Of a stretch of DNA of 64,000 nucleotides, positions 26,569-34,160 are shown piece by piece; position 1 is the first letter of the stretch, and each line of letters begins with the position of its first letter. The position numbers and the translations under genes are program-made. Origin of the DNA: Methylovirgula sp. (GTDB lineage: Bacteria > Pseudomonadota > Alphaproteobacteria > Rhizobiales > Beijerinckiaceae); contig NZ_JBBCGP010000001.1 of NCBI RefSeq assembly GCF_037200945.1, forward strand, positions 3,532,501-3,596,500, written 5' to 3'. The notes beneath the pieces were generated by a model, which was not told the origin of the DNA, did no database searches, and saw nothing but the letters and a program-made list of their open reading frames with translations.

Positions 26569-28185
26569 TCAGGGCAGCGGATCGTCGATCTTGAACGGTA
26601 AGGCGCCGTCGTGGGCATGCCGCACACGCGCGTCTTCAAGATCGAGCTCGCGCTCGATCCGGCGGCGTGCCTCGTCCGTCAACGCATCTCGTGCGTAGAG
26701 TTCGGCGATCTTTTTTCGTTCGGCCCCGATGAGACGAAGCTGAACGGCAAGAGAATCGCCGAACTGATTATCGACACGCTTGAGCGCGCTGATCAGCGTG
26801 TCGCGGCGATCGCGAAAGCGGTTGCGTAAAACGCGCAACGTGCCGGGCGCTATGCCATCTGGCCCGATTGCACCCAGATCACTCAGCGCCGCTTCGACCC
26901 CTGCCACGCGGGCGCGGATTTCGCGGTCCTTGGCCCCCGCCAGTTCGCGTCGCCCATCGACATCAAGGCCGAGCTTACGGACGACGAACGGCAGGCTGAG
27001 GCCCTGCCCTACGAGCGTCGCCAGGATCACCGCAAAGGTGATGATCAGCACAAAGTCGCGCTGCGGAAATGGCGTCCCCTGAACCGTGAAGGGAATCGAC
27101 AGCGCCGCCGCCAGCGAAACGACGCCGCGTATGCCGGTGAAGCCGATGAACACATCATGCTGCCAGGGTGGCGCGGGTTTGCCCTCGCGCTTGCGGATCA
27201 GATCGCGCGGAAAGCGCGTCAGGATAACGACCCAGATCAGGCGCACCGCAACCACCGCAAGGATGACCACGCCCACCGGCAGCAGGAGCTTCTCCCAGGA
27301 CTTGTCCCGCAACGCCGCGACGATCGAATGGGCCTGCAAGCCGGTGATGACGAAGATCGATCCTTCCGTGATGTAGACGACGAGGCGCCAGAAGAAATAG
27401 CCCTGAAGACGCGTGGCCGCGGGAATCGTACTCGCGCCATTGGCGCTGACATAAAGCCCCGCGACGACGGCGGCGAGAACGCCGGAGCCGCCCAGCGCCT
27501 GCAGAGGCCAGAACGCAATATACGGCGTGAGCAATGCGATCGTGAGTTCGATTTCGGGATCGCCGATATGACGGCGCAGCCGCAGCGTGCCCCAGCCGAC
27601 GGCGATGCCCCAGGCTATTCCGGCGATCGCGACAACGACGAACAGCCCCGCCGCAATCGGCAGAGAAAAAGTGCCTTTTTCCACGGCGGTTACGGCGAAA
27701 CTGAAAATGATCAGCGCGGTGGCATCGTTCACAAGGCCTTCGCCTTGCAGAATGGTTATAATACGCTGCGGCAACGCCAGCCCATCGAGAATGGCGAGCG
27801 GCGCCACGGCATCCGGGGGCGCGACGATCGCGCCGAGGACGAAGCCGAGCGCCAGCGGCCATCCGAGAAGGCCATGCACAGTGACAGCCACGGCGGCCGC
27901 CGTAGCGCAGACACACCCGACCGCCAGCAAAGAAATCTCGCCCGACTCGCGCTTGAAACCGCGCCAGCTCGCGCCGACGCCGGCGATATAGAGCAGCGGC
28001 GGCAACAGCACTTGCAAAACGACATCCGGCTCGATCGGAATCTGCGGCAGATGCGGCAGAAAGCTCGCGGCGATGCCGAAGACGACGAGAAAGATCGACG
28101 AGGGAACGCGCAACCGCCGCGCCATGATCGCGCCGATCGCCGTCAGCGCGATAAGAGCAAAGGTGATCAGAGCGGCATGCGGCAT
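26569..28185 (-). CDS. Na+(K+)/H+ antiporter, CPA1 family
   Basis: This 538-residue protein has about twelve hydrophobic segments followed by a cytoplasmic tail of about 130 residues rich in Arg and Glu. CPA1 signatures include LGAIVAPPDAVAPLAIL (with the ion-binding Asp), GEGLVNDATALIIF and GFTGIRGVVSLAAALSIPF. Family members exchange Na+ or K+ for H+ for pH and salt homeostasis. It is annotated often as NhaP- or YjcE-like; substrate preference cannot be told from sequence alone. It is monocistronic. Confidence 0.93.
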   Translation of the reverse strand: MPHAALITFALIALTAIGAIMARRLRVPSSIFLVVFGIAASFLPHLPQIPIEPDVVLQVLLPPLLYIAGVGASWRGFKRESGEISLLAVGCVCATAAAVAVTVHGLLGWPLALGFVLGAIVAPPDAVAPLAILDGLALPQRIITILQGEGLVNDATALIIFSFAVTAVEKGTFSLPIAAGLFVVVAIAGIAWGIAVGWGTLRLRRHIGDPEIELTIALLTPYIAFWPLQALGGSGVLAAVVAGLYVSANGASTIPAATRLQGYFFWRLVVYITEGSIFVITGLQAHSIVAALRDKSWEKLLLPVGVVILAVVAVRLIWVVILTRFPRDLIRKREGKPAPPWQHDVFIGFTGIRGVVSLAAALSIPFTVQGTPFPQRDFVLIITFAVILATLVGQGLSLPFVVRKLGLDVDGRRELAGAKDREIRARVAGVEAALSDLGAIGPDGIAPGTLRVLRNRFRDRRDTLISALKRVDNQFGDSLAVQLRLIGAERKKIAELYARDALTDEARRRIERELDLEDARVRHAHDGALPFKIDDPLP

Positions 28186-28261
28186 CGGGGGTCCATGTGG
28201 GCAGTGGCACGTTGGAGGCGCGCCAGTCCTTTTAAGACGCGATCGCCGATGACGAAAAGGG

Positions 28262-29437
28262 CTAAGGCATACGGAAATGCTTGGAGAGCTTCAGCCCCTG
28301 GCCCTGATAATTGGAACCGCCGACCTGGCCATAGAGCGCTTGCGGTGCTTCCGCCATTTTCTCGTAGACGAGACGCCCGATCATTTGCCCATCTTCGAGA
28401 ATGAACGGCACCTCATGGCTGCGCACTTCGAGCACGCCCCGGCTGCCCGGCTCTCCGCTCTCGGTGAAGCCGAAACCCGGATCGAAGAAGCCAGCGTAAT
28501 GGACGCGGAACTCGCCCATTGCCGGGTCGATCGGCACCATTTCGGCCGCGAGGTCGCGCGGAATATGCAGCTTCTCCTGCGAGGCCAGAATGTAGAATTC
28601 ATCCGGATCGAGGATCAGCCTTTTGTCCGGCCTTGAGCGGACCAGTTCCCAGAAATCGGCAATATCATAGGCGCCGACGCGATCGACATCGATGATGTCG
28701 GTATGTTTTTGCGCGCGATAGCCGACGATATCGCCAATCGTCTCCGTGCTGAGCGCGACCCGCAACACGAGACCGTCGCGCAGGTTCAACTGATCGCCGT
28801 CGACCAGCTTCTGATCGCGATGGCGTGCGGCGAGCTGGCTGTCGGTCAACGTGAAGTCGGTATTTGAAAGCTGCGACGAGTTGAGTCGGCGAAAGCGGAT
28901 TTGATTCAGCTTGCTGCCCTCATGCACGCGAACGCTGAAGCTGCGCGGCGAGACTTCGGCATAAAGCTGTCCCTTGTAGCCGCGTTCGACGTGATCGAAG
29001 ATTTCGCTGCGATCGGTAATGAGGCGGGTGAAAATATCGAGCCGCCCGGTCGAGCTTTTCGGATTGGCGACGGCCGAAATGCTATCGGGCAGGACAAGGG
29101 ATTCAAGAAGCGGAATGACATAAACGCAGCCACGCTCCAAAACCGCGCCGGCACCGGTCAGGCTGATTTCATGAAATTTCAAATTCTGTAGCTGTTCGGC
29201 AACCGTCCGGTTTTTGCCGGGCAGGAAGCTGGCGCGGACGCGGTAGGCCTTGGGGCCAAGCCGCAAGTCCAAACTTGCGGGCTGCATTTGGCCACGTTCG
29301 ATCGTGTCGCGGGTGAGGATCATCCGCCGCTGCAGCATGATGTCTATTTTTTCGCGGCCGAGCAGGCCAAACGCATTCCCAAAGAGAAGGGAGGCGCTCT
29401 CATCTTCAAAAAGGGCTGAAACCGGCGCTGTTTCCAT
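28262..29437 (-). CDS. dcd: 2'-deoxycytidine 5'-triphosphate deaminase, long alphaproteobacterial form
   Basis: The 391-residue product belongs to the dCTP deaminase/dUTPase fold and makes dUTP from dCTP for thymidylate synthesis. Motifs such as QPASLDLRLG, NPKSSTGRLDIFTRLI and YKGQLYAEVSP are visible, and a second half-domain (from about residue 210, including VHYAGFFDPGFGF) repeats the fold. This double length is usual in alphaproteobacteria, in contrast with the roughly 190-residue enterobacterial enzyme. It is divergent from the riboswitch-controlled metZ. Confidence 0.92.
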   Translation of the reverse strand: METAPVSALFEDESASLLFGNAFGLLGREKIDIMLQRRMILTRDTIERGQMQPASLDLRLGPKAYRVRASFLPGKNRTVAEQLQNLKFHEISLTGAGAVLERGCVYVIPLLESLVLPDSISAVANPKSSTGRLDIFTRLITDRSEIFDHVERGYKGQLYAEVSPRSFSVRVHEGSKLNQIRFRRLNSSQLSNTDFTLTDSQLAARHRDQKLVDGDQLNLRDGLVLRVALSTETIGDIVGYRAQKHTDIIDVDRVGAYDIADFWELVRSRPDKRLILDPDEFYILASQEKLHIPRDLAAEMVPIDPAMGEFRVHYAGFFDPGFGFTESGEPGSRGVLEVRSHEVPFILEDGQMIGRLVYEKMAEAPQALYGQVGGSNYQGQGLKLSKHFRMP

Positions 29438-29573
29438 GAAAATCTGGCTCTACGACCCTACGGAGGAACCACGCCCGTCGTAGAGCGCCGCGTCAAGGCG
29501 CCAAACTGCCGCCAGACGATTGGCGAACAGCTATTTCCCCTTGAGCCAGCCGAAGGCAAGGCCTATTCTGGCG

Positions 29574-29634
29574 GTTCGTGGTCATTTGGGCCGGCCGGCT
29601 TGCCGCCACGTTAAACAAGGGACTAAAAGGGCCG
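29574..29634 (+). promoter_or_regulatory. SAM-II (SAM-alpha) riboswitch upstream of metZ
   Basis: The sequence shows the SAM-II pseudoknot layout. P1 pairs CGTGG (29577-29581) with CCACG (29606-29610). The enclosed segment TCATTTGGGCCGGCCGGCTT can pair its GGCC with the downstream GGGCC at about 29629-29633, and the conserved TTAAACAAG and CTAAAAGGGCC follow. SAM-II elements are known upstream of metA and metZ in alphaproteobacteria, where SAM binding reduces expression. It ends about 100 bases before the metZ start. Confidence 0.9.
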
Positions 29635-29733
29635 AGGCTGCGAAGCATTCCGCTCTTTTCAATTCGTCCTGCCGGCCGCGCCCGCGCTGCCACGCGCCGT
29701 TCGTTGAGCACGGCCCGCGAGAAGGAGACGAGA

Positions 29734-30969
29734 ATGACGGATAAGAAGGCCGACGCGGCGCTCAAGGATCCGAAGAACTGGCGCGAGGCGACCCGCCTCA
29801 TCCACGGCGGCACCCTGCGTTCGCAATACGGCGAGACGTCGGAGGCGCTGTTTCTCACGCAGGGCTTCGTTTACGAGACGGCGGAAGCCGCCGAGGCGCG
29901 CTTCAACGGCCAGGACCCCGGCTTCGTCTATTCGCGTTATTCCAATCCGACCGTCGCCATGTTCGAGGAGCGGATGTGCCTGCTCGAAGGTGCCGAGGCG
30001 GGGCGCGCAACAGCGAGCGGCATGGCCGCCGTGAGTGCCGCCCTGCTCGGCCAGGTGAAGGCTGGCGATCACGTCGTCGCGGCACGGGCGCTGTTCGGCT
30101 CTTGCCTTTATGTCGTCGAAGAATTGCTGCCGCGGTTTGGCGTCGCCTCCACGCTCGTCGATGGAGCCGACCTTGCGCAATGGGATGCGGCGGCGCGGCC
30201 GGAGACGAAGGTTTTCTTCCTCGAGAGCCCAACAAATCCGGGCCTCGAAGTCTATGATATCAAAGCAATTTCAGACATCGCGCATCGGCACGGGGCGCGC
30301 CTCGTCGTGGATAACGTCTTCGCCTCGCCAATCTTCCAGAAGCCGCTTCAACTCGGCGCCGATTGTACGGTCTATTCGACAACCAAACATATCGATGGTC
30401 AGGGACGCTGTCTCGGCGGCATCATCCTGTCGAGCCGCGAATTCATCGACACACACATCCATAATTTCTTGCGTCAGACCGGCCCGGCGCTCTCGCCCTT
30501 CAATGCCTGGGTGATGCTGAAGTCACTCGAAACCTTGCCGCTGCGCGTCAATCATCAGGCCGCGAGCGCTGCGCGTATCGCTGATACGCTTGCCGAACAT
30601 CCAAACGTGACGCGTTTGATCTATCCGGGGCGCCCGGATCACCCTCAGGCCGCCCTCATCCGGCGGCAGATGACGGGCGGCGGCACAATCGTGACGTTTG
30701 AAGTCCCTGGCGGCAAGGCGGGCGCCTTTGCCGTGTCGAATGCACTCTCGATCATCAAAATCTCCAACAACCTGGGTGACGCGAAAAGTATCATCACTCA
30801 TCCCGCGACAACCACGCACCAACGGCTGACGCCGGAGGCGCGGGCGAAGATGGGGATCAGCGACGGACTCCTGCGGCTGTCGGTCGGCCTCGAAGATCCT
30901 GACGATCTGATCGCGGATTTGTCGCACGCCCTTGCGGCCCTCGCCCAACCGGGCTTGGCAGCGGAATGA
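29734..30969 (+). CDS. metZ: O-succinylhomoserine sulfhydrylase
   Basis: This 411-residue PLP enzyme makes homocysteine from O-succinylhomoserine and sulfide in methionine synthesis. The Cys/Met-metabolism fold is clear: YSRYSNPTVAMFEERMCLLE, the substrate-binding FLESPTNPGLE and the PLP lysine in VYSTTKHIDGQGRCLGG. The WREATRLIHGG N-terminus is typical of MetZ rather than of MetB or MetC. AGAAGGAGACGAGA precedes the ATG at 29734. The SAM-II riboswitch upstream supports the methionine assignment. Confidence 0.96.
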   Translation: MTDKKADAALKDPKNWREATRLIHGGTLRSQYGETSEALFLTQGFVYETAEAAEARFNGQDPGFVYSRYSNPTVAMFEERMCLLEGAEAGRATASGMAAVSAALLGQVKAGDHVVAARALFGSCLYVVEELLPRFGVASTLVDGADLAQWDAAARPETKVFFLESPTNPGLEVYDIKAISDIAHRHGARLVVDNVFASPIFQKPLQLGADCTVYSTTKHIDGQGRCLGGIILSSREFIDTHIHNFLRQTGPALSPFNAWVMLKSLETLPLRVNHQAASAARIADTLAEHPNVTRLIYPGRPDHPQAALIRRQMTGGGTIVTFEVPGGKAGAFAVSNALSIIKISNNLGDAKSIITHPATTTHQRLTPEARAKMGISDGLLRLSVGLEDPDDLIADLSHALAALAQPGLAAE

Positions 30970-31021
30970 GCTGCTTTATGCGTGCTACGGCGAAAGCGGC
31001 GCAAAAATAACGAATTATCAA

Positions 31022-31056
31022 CGGTCTCCGCGCCAAGCTAGAGGCGCCGGAGACCG
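31022..31056 (+). promoter_or_regulatory. 5' hairpin covering the peroxidase ribosome binding site
   Basis: CGGTCTCC (31022-31029) pairs with GGAGACCG (31049-31056) and is extended by GCGCC/GGCGC with one bulged base. The GGAG at 31049-31052 is the only good ribosome binding site for the gene starting at 31059 and lies inside the stem, so translation may be controlled by opening it. Confidence 0.5.
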
Positions 31057-31058
31057 CG

Positions 31059-32147
31059 ATGTTTTTTAGCCCTCGCAGTCTGCTGGTGTCGATCCTTCTG
31101 TCGCTTTCGATGGGCGCTTCAGGCGCCGAGAAAGCACCGGATCCGATCGATGCCGGGCTGCGCCAGCAATATCTGCGTCCGACCGCGACGCCCTACCCCG
31201 GCGACGATCCCTATTCGCCGGCGAAGGAGGCGCTTGGCCGCACGCTGTTTTTCGATCGTCTGCTCTCGGGTTCCGGCACGCATAGCTGCGCGACCTGCCA
31301 CAGCCCGTCATTATCGTTCGGCGATCGTCTTCCGCGCGCTGTCGGCGATGCGGGACGTCCGATGGCTGTCCGCTCGCCTACACTCCTCGACGTCGCCTTT
31401 ATCGATCGCTACGGCTGGACCGGCAAATTCCCGACACTTGAGAAGGTCTCGTTCGCGCCGATCATGGCGGCGGGAAATCTCAATCTGACCGAGCAAGCTC
31501 TGATCGCGCGGCTCTCGGCTCAGGCCGTCTACGTCAAAGCATTTGCGCAAGTTTTCCCGGACAAGAAAATCGATCGCGAAAATATTTCGGCAGCGCTCGC
31601 GACCTATGTGCGTTCGATCCACTCGACGCAGGCGCCATTCGACCACTGGATCATGGGAGATGAGGCCGCCGTCAGCCCCGCGGCCAAACGCGGCTTTGCG
31701 ATCTTCAATGGCAAAGGCAATTGCGCACAATGCCATAGCGGCTGGTCGTTCACTGACGGATCGTTCCACGATATCGGCGTCGGCAAAGGAAAAGACATTG
31801 GCCGCGGCGCGTTCTTCCCGACTTCCGTCAAGCTACGCTATGCGTTCAAAACGCCGACCTTGCGCAATGTCGCCGAGCGCGGCCCCTATATGCATGACGG
31901 TTCTGTCGGGACCCTGGAAGCAGTGATCGATCTCTACAATAGCGGCGGCGTCGATCGTCCAAGCCGTTCGGAATTGATCCATCCGCTTGGACTGTCAGCA
32001 AACGAAAAGAGCGATCTCCTCGCCTTTCTCAGAACGCTCAGCGGCCATACCGAAATCGTCAGCCTGCCCGCCGCCTGCGCCCTGAACGCACCGTGCTTTA
32101 GCAAAAGCGTGGGAGCACCGTTCCAACCAAAGCAAGCCCCAAAATGA
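31059..32147 (+). CDS. Di-heme cytochrome c peroxidase (CcpA/MauG family)
   Basis: The 362-residue product has a signal peptide (about 1-23) and two c-type heme sites, C77-A-T-C80-H81 and C222-A-Q-C225-H226. The segments RSPTLLDVAFIDRYGWTG and RNVAERGPYMHDGSVGTLE are typical of bacterial di-heme peroxidases. These periplasmic enzymes reduce H2O2 using electrons from a small cytochrome or cupredoxin; MauG relatives modify protein tryptophans instead. Sequence does not settle which. A cupredoxin gene lies about 1.5 kb downstream. Its ribosome binding site is buried in a hairpin. Confidence 0.92.
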   Translation: MFFSPRSLLVSILLSLSMGASGAEKAPDPIDAGLRQQYLRPTATPYPGDDPYSPAKEALGRTLFFDRLLSGSGTHSCATCHSPSLSFGDRLPRAVGDAGRPMAVRSPTLLDVAFIDRYGWTGKFPTLEKVSFAPIMAAGNLNLTEQALIARLSAQAVYVKAFAQVFPDKKIDRENISAALATYVRSIHSTQAPFDHWIMGDEAAVSPAAKRGFAIFNGKGNCAQCHSGWSFTDGSFHDIGVGKGKDIGRGAFFPTSVKLRYAFKTPTLRNVAERGPYMHDGSVGTLEAVIDLYNSGGVDRPSRSELIHPLGLSANEKSDLLAFLRTLSGHTEIVSLPAACALNAPCFSKSVGAPFQPKQAPK

Positions 32148-32259
32148 AAAGTGCGCCGCCCGATTGTTCGAGGCGTACGTTGTAGCTTGGCACGCGTTGC
32201 GCGGCATAGGCCGAACCGGTGCCGAGAAGAAGGCTCAAAAGGCTTAGTGCGAAAATCAT
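32098..32259 (-). CDS. 53-residue small membrane protein, antisense-overlapping the peroxidase
   Basis: The frame encodes an apparent signal peptide (MIFALSLLSLLLGTGSAYA), a short middle part (QRVPSYNVRLEQSGGAL) and a second hydrophobic segment ending in LPRFC. Its last 50 bases overlap the 3' end of the peroxidase gene on the other strand. The two hydrophobic parts and the AYA cleavage-like site argue for a real gene, but no strong ribosome binding site is visible and the function is unknown. Confidence 0.4.
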   Translation of the reverse strand: MIFALSLLSLLLGTGSAYAAQRVPSYNVRLEQSGGALFILGLALVGTVLPRFC

Positions 32260-32457
32260 CTGTCACTCACTGGGAAGCCGCAGAGACGCGATGATCGCGT
32301 CACGGCCTTACCAATTCCTTTTCAGGACCATGTTTCTCCCAGCAACCTTAACGATGCCGAATTTGTGCGCCGCGATTAACCACTTATTAGGAATAGCGAA
32401 GACTTAGCGTTAAAATTCGATTAAATTATTATTATTGGAATTTGTACGGGGACTAAA

Positions 32458-33555
32458 ATGGAATTGCGTTCGTCGGGCTGGCGTCATTTAACAGCTGTTA
32501 TGGGCCTCGCTGGGGCTGGAAGTTTTTGCTGGATCGCGGAAGCCAGCGCTCATGTGAAATGGTTCTGCTTCTACAATGTCGCCGGGCAGCCCCGCGGCCT
32601 TGAGAATGTTCTCTGCCCAAATTTTGAACTGTTGATGCTGACAGCATTCACGCTGCTTTTATTCGGTTACATCGTCGAATCGAGCGTCGTTGGAACAGCG
32701 TTGCTCGCGGCGCTCAATCGCGTGACGCGCGGCCTTCGCGAAGATACCGACGTCATCATTCGCGCCGCTTGCGGTTTCTTCTTTGTCGCAGCCTGGGCTA
32801 ATGGCGGCGTCATCCTGACGCCCGAACTTAAGACCAACGTTGCATTGATCGCCTGGATTCAACTCGCCCTCGCGGCGGGACTGATCTGGCGCGAGACGCT
32901 GATCTTCACTGCGCTCGGCATCGTCGGACTTTTCGTCTATGCCGTCTATCAATACGGCATCTTTCATCTGCTGGATTATCCGATCTTCCTCGGCATCGCC
33001 GCTTATCTGGGGCTGACTGGCCTCAAGCGTGATCTCTTCGGCATGCGCCCACTCGATGTCGTTCGCTACAGCGCCGCGATCACGCTGATGTGGGCTTCGA
33101 TCGAGAAATGGGCCTACCCTGAATGGACATTCCCACTGTTCATCAGCCACCCTGCCATGAGCATGGGTTTCGACCGCGAATTCTATATGCAATCGGCGGG
33201 CATGGTCGAATTCACCCTGTCCTTCGCACTGATCCTCACGCCGCTCGTGCGCCGTGTCGCGGCCATTATTCTCAGCGCGATGTTCATTGTGGCGGTGCCG
33301 GCTTTCGGCAAGATCGACGCGATCGGGCATGCGCCGATCATCGCAGTCATGTTCGGCATCATCGCCGATGATTCAGTGAGCCGACGGCCGATCCATGTGT
33401 GGCTTGGCATCAAGGAAAATCTCGCCAAGTTCAAATTGGCGATGTCGAGCTGGGATATCGTTCTGATCCCGGCGGCCTATTGCGCCGCCCTCGCAGCCTT
33501 CCTGGCATTCTATTACGTGCTGCATTCGGTGCTCTACGGAACGCACATCGCCTGA
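32458..33555 (+). CDS. Polytopic membrane protein with predicted mature N-terminal histidine
   Basis: This 365-residue protein has a signal-like N-terminus ending in AEASA followed by HVKWFCFYNVAGQPRG, then about eight to nine hydrophobic segments. If signal peptidase cuts after the AxA site, the mature protein begins with His, as in copper proteins that use an amino-terminal His brace (inference). Parts of the C-terminal half (MWASIEKWAYPEWTFPLF) are reminiscent of DoxX-like proteins, but I do not recognise a named family. A rho-independent terminator follows. Confidence 0.7.
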   Translation: MELRSSGWRHLTAVMGLAGAGSFCWIAEASAHVKWFCFYNVAGQPRGLENVLCPNFELLMLTAFTLLLFGYIVESSVVGTALLAALNRVTRGLREDTDVIIRAACGFFFVAAWANGGVILTPELKTNVALIAWIQLALAAGLIWRETLIFTALGIVGLFVYAVYQYGIFHLLDYPIFLGIAAYLGLTGLKRDLFGMRPLDVVRYSAAITLMWASIEKWAYPEWTFPLFISHPAMSMGFDREFYMQSAGMVEFTLSFALILTPLVRRVAAIILSAMFIVAVPAFGKIDAIGHAPIIAVMFGIIADDSVSRRPIHVWLGIKENLAKFKLAMSSWDIVLIPAAYCAALAAFLAFYYVLHSVLYGTHIA

Positions 33556-33583
33556 AAGCTTCGCGCATAACTCGTTCTACAAA

Positions 33584-33615
33584 AAGCTCCGAGAGATCCT
33601 CGGAGCTTCTTTTTT
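33584..33615. terminator. Bidirectional rho-independent terminator
   Basis: GCTCCGAG and CTCGGAGC form an 8-bp stem around AGATC, followed by a T tract on the + strand and preceded by five A (a T tract on the - strand). It lies between two convergent genes. Confidence 0.9.
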
Positions 33616-33623
33616 GGGCATCG

Positions 33624-33974
33624 TCACTTGACGACGACGATGAGCTTCATTTTCGGATGAATGCCGCAGAGGACGTTGAATTTGCCGCGGACGGAAAAGA
33701 CGACGTCTGTCTTGCTGCCTGGCAATTGATCGCCCGAGTCGAAGTTGAACGTATCGGACTCGACATACGCATGGTGCAGCAGATCACCGTCGTCGTTCAC
33801 GATCCGCACGGTATCGCCCTGCTTTATGCTGAGAAAATTCGGATTGAACGCACGTCCCCTTTGCGAGATCACGTACGGGGTCGGGCCTTGCTGCGTGCGC
33901 GCAGTACCGCCAGCGGTCAAGATCAAGGCCGCCGCCAGCACTGCCATCGAAAGCCGAACCTGTTTGCCTGACAT
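33624..33974 (-). CDS. Secreted cupredoxin (plastocyanin-like copper protein)
   Basis: The 116-residue product has a signal peptide (about 1-27) and one cupredoxin domain. The type 1 copper ligands are visible as the His in DDGDLLHHAYVES and the C-terminal Cys, His and Met of NVLCGIHPKMKL. Such proteins carry single electrons in the periplasm; similar ones are sometimes labelled methylamine-utilisation-like. I start at the ATG at 33974 because AGGG lies just upstream; an adjacent ATG and an upstream TTG are alternatives. It is divergent from a GGDEF/EAL gene and near a di-heme peroxidase. Confidence 0.87.
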   Translation of the reverse strand: MSGKQVRLSMAVLAAALILTAGGTARTQQGPTPYVISQRGRAFNPNFLSIKQGDTVRIVNDDGDLLHHAYVESDTFNFDSGDQLPGSKTDVVFSVRGKFNVLCGIHPKMKLIVVVK

Positions 33975-34160
33975 CATAACCCTACGGGTCAAGTACCCGC
34001 TTTTCGTCGCCCCGTCAGCGACACAACTTTCCCGGGAACCAATTCGCTCATCGGTTAACTAAAAGCAAAATCACCACTTTTAGGCGTGGTTCGACAAGGA
34101 ATTTAGCCTCGTCTTAACTCCGAAGGCCCCAAAATAAACTATTCAATTCGAGTTATTTTT

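Noticed and set aside
27157..28404. A 415-codon + strand frame over the antiporter gene
   Set aside because: The reverse strand encodes a complete CPA1 antiporter; the + frame is low-complexity Arg, Asp and Gln.
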